From Plectrocnemia conspersa (lineage: Eukaryota; Arthropoda; Insecta; Trichoptera; Polycentropodidae), in the NCBI GenBank assembly GCA_009617715.1, contig VTFK01000098.1, positions 248,001-312,000 on the forward strand: a stretch of 64,000 bases of DNA. The letters are read 5' to 3'. Under the pieces are notes generated by a model that was not told the origin of the DNA, searched no databases, and saw only the letters and a program-made list of their open reading frames with translations. How positions within the stretch are numbered: position 1 is the stretch's first letter; each line of letters begins with the position of its first letter. Shown piece by piece: positions 1 to 22,747 of the stretch. The translations under genes and the position numbers were made by a program.

Positions 1-104
1 ATTTCGTGTCGTGTCAATAGGTTTATCAATAAACCTGAAGTTACCGAGAGATTTATTAAAAGAACGCAAAACCTCCTCAAAACCATCTGCGATAAATTTT
101 GAAC
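1..104 (-). CDS. P450 exon 2 (partial)
   Basis: The acceptor cag is at 107-105. The reading frame continues from exon 1 as GSKFIADGFEEVLRSF and stays open to the window edge. Similarity to CYP4 is weaker here, so the exon is supported mainly by splice sites and frame. Confidence 0.6.
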
Positions 105-1110
105 CTGGAAGATGAGAAGAGTCACCGAATAAAAATAACAACATAGATTAGTTGATTGTTTTCCAAAGTAGCATTTAGATGATTATGGCATAATATTTAA
201 AAAATTATTCACTGAATTCATTTTTGGAAATGATTTAACAAATTTATGATTCACTTAGCCACTGGTCTATCATACTAGTAAATTAAGATAATTGGTCGAT
301 CATTGTTTTATATTATTTTTCTAATTTAATATTTTTATATATTATGAAATCAATTTAACGTGATATGATTTTAAGAAATTAATGTACTAATTCGACGCTC
401 AGCGACAGTTCTTTCTGTGGTATAAGACAGCGCCTTAACCATTTATTATTTTTCTTTAATAATACTTGGTATATCTCACACACGTATAAAACAGAAATAT
501 TAGATTATTCGATAGATTGACACCATAAAATTTCGCTGAAAACCGGTTACATATAATTTAATGTAATTATGCAGATATGAAATATATCCAAATTTTTACT
601 TAAATAAAAATAAAATAATAAAAATCATGTTATTAAAATGGAATGTTGTTATACTGCGAATTATAAAATACTGATTGAGCAAAAAATGACTGCTTTTGCA
701 ACTAATGACATCTAAATTGTGCAAAAAATCTAAGGAGGACTAGCGATGATTTTTAATGGTTGCTCAAATAAATTTACTTTATCATGTTACTTAAAATAAT
801 CAATGACAGTTTTCCAATAAAATATTTTTTTTATCTAAACTAAAAAAAATCTTAATTTTTAATTTTAATATTTTTTAATGACTTCAAACTGCAGTTTACT
901 AAATTATTATGTCATGGATGAGTTTAAGATATTATTAAATGTAATAATAAACTAACCTGGATTGCAGATGAAATCAAATGCATTTCCAACAATTGGCAAA
1001 GGGGCGGGCCCTGGTATTTTATTAATCAATTTTGCCTTTCTGGTTCCTTGTATCGAAAAATGACAACCAATCAATATGACCGTGAAAACACACAAAAATA
1101 TAAATAACAT
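1..1110 (-). CDS. CYP4-like cytochrome P450, N-terminal part (exons 1-2, cut by window edge)
   Basis: Haem-thiolate monooxygenases of this family sit in the ER membrane and oxidise endogenous lipids, hormones or xenobiotics. Two exons are seen. Exon 1 is 957-1110 (ATG at 1110, 51 codons plus one base) and ends at a donor reading CCAG|gttagt. Exon 2 starts at 104 after a ttccag acceptor and runs off the left edge; the one-base carry-over makes an open frame of about 35 codons. Residues 1-19 form a hydrophobic signal-anchor (MLFIFLCVFTVILIGC...). It is followed by a basic linker and the proline-rich hinge KIPGPAPLPIVGNAFDF, typical of insect CYP4 N-termini. The haem-binding cysteine and I-helix lie outside the window, so integrity cannot be judged. 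The exon 2 sequence is less typical than exon 1. The gene is tail-away from yorkie on the same strand. Family call is firm; subfamily is not. Confidence 0.8.
957..1110 (-). CDS. P450 exon 1 (signal anchor and proline hinge)
   Basis: The ATG at 1110-1108 opens 51 codons ending NAFDFICNP plus one base of a split glycine codon. The donor gt is at 956-955. The start is chosen because the hydrophobic anchor follows it directly, as in microsomal P450s. Confidence 0.82.
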
Positions 1111-3569
1111 TTTCTTATCAGTCTGATATATGTGTGTTACACTGACGGCGATTAAGCGTGAACTGACTACTAAAGTCTAATTAATGATATGGACAATTCA
1201 ATAATTCATCACGACGTAAAACGCCGTTCTAGTGCGAGATAATTATAATAGTATCGAATGAATGCTTCGAATACCAGACAAAGAACCATTGGTACACGTG
1301 CCAAATATCCAGTATTATTACCCTTTAACAGTCAAATATAATATATAGTTCACATTATTTTTAACTACCTACTATTTAAGCTGTATTAATTTTGGGTACC
1401 AGGTGTAACGATCCACCCATAAATACAATTATTTGCTTATCAGTTATTATTATTAACTTCAGTCTTATTATCATTAACATTTAGCCTGCTAGTGTCTGCC
1501 CTTTCCTCATTTGAGACATTCCTCAATTTTTGCACTCGCTTCTTAGAACAACGAAAAATGTATATAGAAAATGATATTTACTTGATAGACATCTCCGAAG
1601 TCGAATGGTGCAATGGTAATACTGCCTTACTGTGCTTTTTGTTTTCCAGTGATATATTGTTTCCCGTGAGCGTTTCGCAACACAGAAATATTCTGTCAAT
1701 GTACCGGAGAATCCTTGGGTGCTATTTACATATGTGGCCCTTTTTTCTAGTCGTAACGAAAGCCTTTGTGTGGTCCCATCCTTTACACTATATTGTTTTA
1801 TTTCTCTTAATTGTTAACGAATGTCGCAGTCCTCTAATCTTAATCATGTAGAAAAAAATATTTACTACACCTATTTGGATAAATCTTCAAATCTAGCTAT
1901 CCTTGAAACGAGCATTTAAAGATTAAACTAATTTTCGAATACTATCATTTTTAATATTAGATTATTATTTATATTTATGCTTGCTGTCGAATATTTCAAA
2001 ACACAATAATTGTAGTACACGCCATTATAAAAATACACTATAGATTAAAATTAAAAAATGTATGATATATACAACCATAATACAAAAAAAAACCTAATTC
2101 ACAAGTACTAAACAGTTTTTATTTTGAAATTAAATACATATTTTATTGAAAATAAAATCACAAGTAATAACTGCAAGTTTTATTTATTGAAAATATTGCA
2201 ATTAATGTTTCTAATGAATTTATGTCTAAATTAGTGTAGGTGTCTCAATGGTTAATTTAGAGATTAGATTAACAACAATTAAAGCATTTAACAATGAAAT
2301 TAGAGATCTTTAAGACGGAAATAGCGTTGTCGTCCATGATTAATGTAGACCTTACGCGAATGATAATAAGTGGCTTTAAACAACGAGAGCGCAACAATGA
2401 AAATATAAATCATAAACAACACCCAGGATTGCACAATTACCACTAACTTTTAAATCCATTACCACAGCTTATAGAGGTTTAATTAATTGCTGTTGTTCTT
2501 TGGACACCCTGGTTAAACGATCGCTTTCTCTGGGGTGTCAATATTTTAACTTACTTTTTTTAATTTACTTTTTCACAATATAAATTCCTGCAGCGTCTCA
2601 TTTAGCTAACCAATTACACACTCGGCTGCCAAGCCTAACTTACTTAAAAACTTGTGAGAATGTTTTCATATTGATTGTACAATAGAGGATCTTCACCATT
2701 TTAGGTTGATGGAACGGTGGTTCTTAGATGGTTGATCATAATGGGGTTTAACGACTATAAATAATCGCTGTGGTCTTTATTGACGAATGTCCATTTTTTG
2801 ATCAGAGAGTAACTGGTAAAACAATAATATTGTTTTTTGTCATTCAAGTCTCCGCCAGTAGAAGATTTTAATACAATTTGCTCTTGATGAGTTGACGGCT
2901 GTAGGTGGCATTTCTTTTTGAATTTGATCTTAGTCAATACAATAAATTAAAAATTCGTAAAATATTATTAGTAATGGCGCTCTCCTGTGTTTGGCGACCA
3001 CTGATCTAAGCTGATTTGCATATTTGCGAGACTATGTCATAAGCATTTGATTATTACAACTTATTTGGATAAATTAAATGATTCTTCTTCGTCTTTAACA
3101 TAACGTGTATTGAAAATATTGCGTCCCAGATTGAAGCTTTGGAATCTGGTCACCTTATGCTACTGAATCAATTGAGTAGAACAATTGCGATGATTCTATG
3201 TATTGTCAAGACCCTGACAATAATAACAATAGTAATTTGTTCGCTCACATATATGATTTTCGCTTCTATCTTTCTGTATATAATAATTTATGTCAACCGC
3301 TTCTTTAATTCCAGCAATCTATAATATTTTTCTCTTCAGAGTAATTGTCAATCTCTACAATATTTTGTATTTATCTACTTATTTATTTAAAAAAAGTGGC
3401 TTTTTTTTTAATTAATTTTAAAATAATGGAACAATTTCAACACAGTATTTTTAATTTTCTGCTTCTATAGAGCATGAAAAACAAGTTTGTTTAAGATATT
3501 TTTATAACAAGGATCAAGACAGATTATCACATGGATAGGAAGGACCAAGTCAGTGTAACAAAATAATAC
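1111..3569. other. AT-rich intergenic DNA between P450 promoter and yorkie 3' end
   Basis: No exon, RNA gene or transposon end was recognised. The P450 promoter should lie in roughly 1111-1400 (minus strand), but no convincing TATA/Inr pair could be fixed. An open frame at 1492-1851 has low-complexity hydrophobic composition, no ATG at its start and no recognisable domain, so it is not called. Confidence 0.5.
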
Positions 3570-4832
3570 AATATTAAAAGTTCTTTCATTTTATTACAAT
3601 TCATAATCATAGACACGTTTGAATATTTACAGGTCAGTTTGTCATACTATTGTAACAACACTGACTCAAACTTAAAATTATATTTTTCTATATAATGTAG
3701 ATTGCTGTCACTTGTAAATAAATTCCGATTCTTTAAAATAATATGTGCATATTCCATATAAATAATCTTGTTTCTTCCAATGTAAATCATAATGTACAAG
3801 TTACTTCTTAATATCAAAGTTTTCCACCGTACGATTACATAAAATATAAATAGTGAAATTAAAAAATTAAAACTATGCGATTTAATTATTAAACATAATC
3901 ATAATCCTCTTCCAGACAGCAAAATCGTTTCTTAGATTCAGTCTGTAAAAGCGTATCTAATATTGATAAATCTCATTAACGTATATATAAAATATAATTA
4001 ATCTCATGCATATAAATCTGTTGCAAACTTTAAAAATGCGTTCAGAATCGATTCGTCTGGTCGACTAAAGCGTTCAGTCTGGTAAAAGCATACTAAGATT
4101 CAACTCAACACCAACAACATATATCGTATAATAATTTTCTTGCGTTCGATAGCAGAATTGACAATGAAAACTCGAATCCGCGCATTAACAATGTAAAATT
4201 AATAAAAAATATATTGATATATAATATAATAAAATGAAGTCGATTGAATAAAATATAAAATATAAGATGTAACTTGCGTTATTCAATCTCGAATAACCAA
4301 CAAATACAAAATCGAAATGCACTTGCATGAAAAAATCTCAAGACAACGTTCGTTAAATAAAAAAATCTGACATTTAATATAGTCAAAAACAAATCAGAGC
4401 CAAATTAAACTGTATGCATTGTAACATTCGACTCGAATCGATTGATTTATAATATATCACAGTAACGCCAAGCAGAACGTGTCTAATTAAAACCAACAAC
4501 ATTTTAACATGTTTAAACAAAGCCAATATTTAAGTATCGTCAATATTGAAGAATCAAGACACAAAAATTAAAAATTAAATTCAGTGCAGACAGACTAGTT
4601 TACATATATCAACCTTGTGTTATAATATCGTCAATTGAAAGTTTTATGCAACGGAACAAGAACTTGTGCCACTTCCAAATGTGCATTTGGAAACGCAAAG
4701 CTTTAATCTCAGATTTTAAATAGCGGGTGCAACACAACATATACTCTTCGCAGAGTATCGAGTGCACGATCAAGATCGAGATAAACATGTCATAAATATC
4801 CATATACATACAATTACAAAAAATAATATAAA

Positions 4833-4840
4833 TAAGGCAC
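4833..4840 (-). promoter_or_regulatory. miR-124 8-mer seed match (site 4)
   Basis: The plus strand reads TAAGGCAC, so the yki sense strand reads GTGCCTTA, pairing with the first eight bases of miR-124 (UAAGGCAC). About 1.92 kb past the yki stop. Confidence 0.5.
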
Positions 4841-4948
4841 CAATTTTTCAGATAAAACGTATTTAGCTGCTTAACAAGGCAATGAATGGTGAGTATATAA
4901 TATGTCATATATTTTTCTATAAAAGTAATACTTAAAAAACTTACAAAA

Positions 4949-4956
4949 TAAGGCAC
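4949..4956 (-). promoter_or_regulatory. miR-124 8-mer seed match (site 3)
   Basis: The same octamer, GTGCCTTA on the sense strand, within AAAATAAGGCACATAC on the plus strand; about 110 bp from site 4. Confidence 0.5.
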
Positions 4957-5151
4957 ATACACTATACAAGCATACTCCATTTTACATGTGATCCATTTTA
5001 AAATACAAAAACTATAACGGTGATTATTCATCCAAAAAAATAACGACCCTAAAATGGAGAATGTTTGTATTTATACACAATTCAATACAAAAGGAAAATC
5101 TAATTAATTTCTGTCAATATCATTACAATATTGATACTAAACATATTTCAT

Positions 5152-5175
5152 ATAATAATAATAATAATAATAATA
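5152..5175. repeat. ATA/TAA microsatellite
   Basis: About eight perfect ATA triplets in very AT-rich DNA inside the presumed yki 3' UTR. Confidence 0.8.
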
Positions 5176-5482
5176 TAGAAACAATATATAATATAATATG
5201 TATATATAATATAATAATACTTAATTGACATTTAAAAAATATTGCTTCATATACATTATTCCAAAGCAATTTGAACAAGACTTGTATATTAAAATATCAT
5301 TTTCATATTACATAAGATATATTAATTTCGACTGGACGGTTAATACATTGCTAACATTTTTTAAGGCAAAAAGGGTCTCAAAAATGAGTTTTCGTATTTA
5401 CATGAGATATGTATATTTAAAAATATGTGTAATTATCAAAATAATATGTGTATATATAACAATTTATACGTATTAAGTAAAA

Positions 5483-5490
5483 TAAGGCAC
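5483..5490 (-). promoter_or_regulatory. miR-124 8-mer seed match (site 2)
   Basis: The plus strand reads AAAATAAGGCACAAAA, so the sense strand has GTGCCTTATTTT. The flanking A/T-rich bases resemble those of sites 3 and 4. Confidence 0.5.
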
Positions 5491-6463
5491 AAAATCTCAA
5501 AATTTATTTAATACATGCTATACAAACTATCTATAACATATGTATATTGGTGTTTTCTTTTCATTTATACGCTTTAATTTTTATGTAGTTAATGTATAAT
5601 TTGTTCTCAATATTAATAATGTTGACAAGATCTGATTTAAACATATATATATTATATATATTTATTTGTATGTATTGATATGTATATTTTACTTGGATGT
5701 GTATTAATGTGGTCTTATAATCCTATGAGCAATTGATTGAACCATAGTACACTAAACGATAATAAACTAAACATCAACTTATCCTAATCAAGGTTAATTG
5801 GAAGAAAATTAAGGCATCCTAAGTAAAAATTAATGTATAAAACACATTATTGATTTAAAATATATTCAACACTTCATATATTACACCAAAAAGTCACTCC
5901 GCATCTATAGAGACCAACGAACATCCCCTCACTATCGGCAACTTGAACAAGTTCATGAGAAAATGAATGAAAAAAATAATAATAAAAGTTTTGCCATTCT
6001 CAATAACATGAACATTTGCAAACAGTCACAACTCAATCCTCAGAATTTAAGTTTTGGATTGAAACATCAGTTTTACCACAAAATAATGTTATCTTCTTCT
6101 TTTTATAAACATTACATCTTTAATATATAAACTTGTGTAATATCCAAAACTAATTTTCTGATTATTTAGTTTCAATAATTACAGTGCGATAATGTTTAAA
6201 AAAAAATGACGCAACAGAATACTTTCTATGTAATTTTGCATTTGATAATAATTTGTATTTTCAATCTCCCGAACATAAATGTGACTTAGTGTTAATGTAA
6301 CGGTCATTCAATTGGTATTATCCCAATATGTCATAACATGATCGATATTCATACAGACATTTATTTTTAGCACTCATCACTATACCAACTTCATGATTAA
6401 ATTTCGGCACTTTTTAGTTTGACAAAAATATATACAGTATCTTAATTTCATCAGGCACTAGTT

Positions 6464-6471
6464 TAAGGCAC
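6464..6471 (-). promoter_or_regulatory. miR-124 8-mer seed match (site 1)
   Basis: The plus strand reads TTTAAGGCACCC, about 290 bp past the yki stop. It is the nearest of the four sites to the coding region. Confidence 0.5.
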
Positions 6472-6759
6472 CCAAAGTCTAGTGGCAATCCAACGATTGA
6501 AAATAGTTGCCGGATCATTCATAACACGCTGCCTCTCATATATAATATAGTTGAAATCTATACATTCAGCACCACAATTATTTAATAAAATGATCACATC
6601 AAGTTTTAATAAAATATTATTTAATTTCTGGTAGTTGCGACGTCACTTAACAGCCACAAGAACCATTCAGTTCATTTTCTTCAGTACGTTGCGTTGCATA
6701 TTGAAAAAGTTTTAAAAAATCGCGTGTATTGCATGGCAATCTCTAAACGAACGAGTTTC

Positions 6760-19041
<12,282 letters not shown>

Positions 19042-20520
19042 CTGAAAATAAAATAAAATAAAATTAATATATTAGTACAGAAAATCAATCTATAATGTGA
19101 ATTAATCTGTGCGTACTATCGCATAAGTTATTTCATCATAGATGATGAACAAGCCTAACCTTGTTCTCAAATATATAGATTCGTTCCGATAGATTCGAGT
19201 ATTACAATATCGTGACATTCATGACATAACTCATCTTGACACGTAGGCGCCCCCCAGAACCAAGGACCGCAGCTTCCGAGAATCGCTTAATTTTATGTGA
19301 ATGGAGCAGCAGCGGTGACGCGGCCACCACCTCGGGGAGATCTTTCGATTCGCGGAAAACGATGAAAACCGCTTTCTATTTCGCCTTTTTTTCTTCGCGT
19401 GTTCTTCGGCCAGTTGGCAGGAAGCTGCGGTCGGTGGCGAATTTTCCGACTGCGAAAACTCCACGCGTGTACACAAGCGGATTTTATTGTGTGTATGTAA
19501 CGTGTCATCGTGTTAATGAAACGGTTGTGGAGGAAGAGGGAACGACGCCGTAGCGCCGGTGTCAGAAATAACAGCGCTTGGCTCGGCTCCAGCGTCCCGA
19601 CGCCTTCTGCTTCTCTTTCCCTTCCTCTTATGCTTAATCATTGTAGCGGTGTCATTCATTACTAGAAAACACGTTCAAATTCGCCAGAATCCGATAAATT
19701 TCGCTTTGTCAACAATCGCTTTTATTCACCCACCATCCTTCCAGCCTCCGCGAGTACTAAATCAAGAGATAATTACCATTGCGAAAGCTCTCCTGCGGAA
19801 CAAATTGGACGATGCGTTTGCTCCGAATTGAAATGGCAATAAGACCGGAAAGGACGAGACCGCTAGACAAAATTTAAATTTCCGTATCGTGATTAGACAA
19901 ATTGTGGGAAAAAGTGGATGTGGTTGTAAAAATGCGGTTAAAACTTCCTGACTAATATATCACTTAAAATGCAATCGCCGATACGAACTATATTTCAGAA
20001 CCATAAATCTCAACTGTAGATAAGCAGAAGCAAGTACAATAAAACACCAACGTCTTGGTGAAATCTGCTTTAGATAATTTGTTAAGCATTATATAAAAAA
20101 CATTGTTTTATAAAGCGCCAAAGTACAAGATGGACAGTGATGTCATAATGAGCCAATTATAATTAATTAACAAATTTAATAATAATAATTTTTATTTTGT
20201 TATCTACAATCTGTATTCTTCCGTAGTTGAAGGTTCAATTTAACAAGTTTTTTTTTTGTATATACATACATAATTTTATACGTATGGTAACTTAACGCAT
20301 GAGAGAAAACAATAGGCAGATATTTGATGCTTTTCGCTTCTGAATATCGGGAGGAAACATCAAGTCTAAAATATATTTTTTACAATTTTTTCATTCAAAG
20401 AAACATCAAAAGCGAAAGGCATTTTCAGAATTGCTATATTGGTAAATGACTTATGTTATTCAAAAAAATCAGGTATCAGTATGGATCATTGCAGTTATGA
20501 AAATTGAGTCGCTCTGGTCC

Positions 20521-20631
20521 CAGGGACGTCATTTGGGGAGATGTGTGCTTTTGCTCCCCCTTGAATTCGGCCAGATAAATGCATGTCATTTGCCCCCCCT
20601 CCCCCCGTAAAAATCTAAAATTACGTCCCTG
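20521..20631. mobile_element. Small MITE with CAGGGACGT ends
   Basis: 111 bp with inverted ends CAGGGACGTCATTT / AAATTACGTCCCTG (one mismatch in 14) and a C-rich interior. Flanks TCTGGTCC and TCTGATTG are only partly alike, so the hAT assignment is tentative. Confidence 0.7.
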
Positions 20632-21126
20632 TCTGATTGATGAGACTTGAGTCTGTCGAGTGCTCGTTAGCTGAATCATTGGATCGTTGGAGTGTCAATA
20701 GTTTGAATCAATGGGAGTGATGGTTAATTTAGAGCCAGTCGTTTTATTGTTTAGCTCCGTATTCAGTATAAGCGTAACTTTTAAGCTGACCATTTGTAAG
20801 CGACCGTCTGATAATTACAAAACAAGAAATGCTTATTCAATGCTAAAAAAGGTTAAAGTATTTTATATGCTGTTGTAATTAATATGTGCAATTCTTGTGT
20901 TCCAAAATACCGATTTGATTAATGTTTAATTTACCTAAGTTTACAGATTTTTAAGTGGCCTATGTTTGAACCGCTGCGCTAGTGGCAAATTTCCTCTTAA
21001 TATTTTAACTCAGGCTATACAAGAACATAAAAACGATTCATAAAGAAGAAAACTCGTATGTTACATCCTCAAATTAAAAAAATATATATTATGTACATTA
21101 AAATCTACTTTAAAATTACATGATAC

Positions 21127-21210
21127 AGTAATACCCCAAAGTTACGCGATGGTGGGTCCAAAAAAATGGCGTAAGTCGAGGTAATAAAACATTGCATATT
21201 TAAATGGGAC
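21127..21210 (+). mobile_element. Solo 5' end of another Tigger-like element
   Basis: CAGTAATACCCCAAAGTTAC begins after a TA and is followed by GCGATGG and GGCGTAAGTCGAGGTAA. It resembles the ends of the element at 58291. No matching 3' end was found before the next element, so it is a truncated remnant; its right limit is approximate. Confidence 0.5.
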
Positions 21211-21778
21211 CAAGGACTAACAAAAACACTAGTTTAGAGGAAAAATATTGAATAAAAATTGTAGTTTTTTATACATACTAATTAATTCAAAATATTAAAA
21301 AAATAAATGAGTCACGTAAATAAAAAAAAGAAGTTATTTTGATGTCGATGGCTTCATAAAATGGCTTCATAAACAGACATGTCTGACGACACAATGCCTT
21401 CGTAGCAAGCTAATGTTTTTATTCACGATGGTTATAATTTTAATAAATAAATAAATATAATCCTCATTTTAAATAGATTCGTTGCATCGAGTTATTTATG
21501 GGGTGTTCACTTTCTGGCCAACGCACGCTCCAACGTTATTTATTATTAGCTCTACGATTAGGTTGGTTAGCAAACACGCTCGTCTGTCAAATATTGTTAA
21601 TTGACAATGTAACTCTAGCTCACGTCGGAGAATTCACACACTCACTAGTTAAAGCATACATTAGTAGAATTATACACTAAATGTAGCATTGTAAACTTTA
21701 ACTAAAACTCACAGTTAGTGCATACTTTGTCTAGGCAATGTATACTTTTTCGAAATTCAACACTGAAACTGTAACATA

Positions 21779-22747
21779 CAGGGGGCTCTCGACTTTCGAA
21801 CGTTCGACTTTCGCACAATTCGCTATTTCGCACATTTAAAAAAAACGATTTTTAAATTTTTTTTTTTTAAACGTTCTGTTAGCGGTGAATCTTTTGCTTC
21901 AATAGGACGTTCGTATGATACAAACAGGTCTACGATATGTTCAATTTTGCAAAATAAAAATATAATTAAAGAATACGTTCAAATTGTGGAAAATAAAGAT
22001 ATATTTCCACAATCTTTAATGATATGTTTCCAAAAAAACAGCAAAAAAAAACATGGATGAAATGGAAAATCTTTGTCATCGTAGATCGATGACCAGCATC
22101 AAAAAGATGTCCCTCTGAGTATTTCAATTATTCAAGCAAAAGCTCTTAGTTTGCACAAAGATTGGAACGATAGATTAAAAAAATATTTTAACACGGTTTT
22201 TCAAGCAAGTACCGGTTGGTTTAACAATTTTAAAATGAGGTATTCTTTTCATAATATTAAATTTACTGGAGAATCGGCTGATGCGGATAAAGATGCTGCA
22301 AAAGAATTTATTTCTTACTTATCCAAAATTATTGAAGATGGAGAATATTCCTCTAGCCAAATATTTAATGTAGATGAGACAGGTTTATTTTGGAAAACTC
22401 TTTAACAATGAAAAATATGAATGAAGCCTTCACGCACCTTGACAAATTTTTAAATATTATGGAAGATTGTGATCCCAATGGAGAACGCATATCTAAAGTG
22501 CGTGGGGCGATCAATAAAAACATAGCATGTTATAAAATACTATATGAAGAAAAGAAAAAGAATAGTGGAAAACAGTTAACTGTTGATAACTTTACAAAGG
22601 AAACACCCGCAAACCCCACATGTGTCTTAAACGCCTCTTAAACATATTATATTTACTTGATAAATAAATATCTTAAAATACACACAATTTCAAATTTTTT
22701 TTACTTCGCGCTACTTTCAAACATGTGCGAAAGTCGAGGGCCACCTG
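21779..22747 (+). mobile_element. Tigger-A deletion derivative, copy 3
   Basis: 969 bp, TA-flanked (21777-21778, 22748-22749). Its N-terminal part is the best preserved of the set: an uninterrupted 84-codon frame at 22151-22405 runs HKDWNDRLKKYFNTVFQ...FNVDETGLFWKTL up to the shared deletion junction. The C-terminal frame (22408-22641) has a small change before the stop (NPTCVLNAS). The 3' terminal repeat is shortened. Confidence 0.94.
22151..22405 (+). pseudogene. Tigger-A transposase, CENP-B HTH to first catalytic Asp
   Basis: 84 codons ending NVDETGLFWKTL; the D of VDETG is the first catalytic residue of the pogo DDE family. The frame stops in TAA exactly at the internal deletion junction, so the second D and third acidic residue are absent. 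Confidence 0.8.

Larger units (their letters stand above)
3570..6759 (-). promoter_or_regulatory. yki: Probable long 3' UTR of yorkie
   Basis: This is the sequence directly downstream of the yki stop codon on the minus strand. It carries four exact copies of the miR-124 seed match (GTGCCTTA on the minus strand), up to about 1.9 kb past the stop. The first canonical AATAAA seen beyond the last site is near 3591-3596 (minus strand), followed by T-rich sequence, which would make a UTR of about 3.2 kb. A 140-codon open frame at 4609-5031 minus lies inside; it has no recognised domain. The 3' end is inferred, not proven; non-canonical poly(A) signals nearer the stop are possible. Confidence 0.5.
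19042..21778. other. Non-coding DNA upstream of the WW1 exon
   Basis: A CpG-rich block at about 19220-19840 lies next to the exon. Overlapping open frames exist there on both strands, but none matches the missing Yorkie WW1/TEAD-binding sequence. A MITE at 20521-20631 and a solo Tigger-type end at 21127 are listed separately. The rest is AT-rich with nothing recognised. Confidence 0.5.

Noticed and set aside
1492..1851. 119-codon plus-strand open frame upstream of the P450
   Set aside because: No ATG at the start, no recognisable domain, composition like translated AT-rich non-coding DNA.
4609..5031. 140-codon minus-strand open frame, C/Y/I/F-rich, vaguely like a membrane protein
   Set aside because: Length is notable, but there is no family signature, it lies in the presumed yki 3' UTR and contains two of the miR-124 octamers. 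Kept only as a note.
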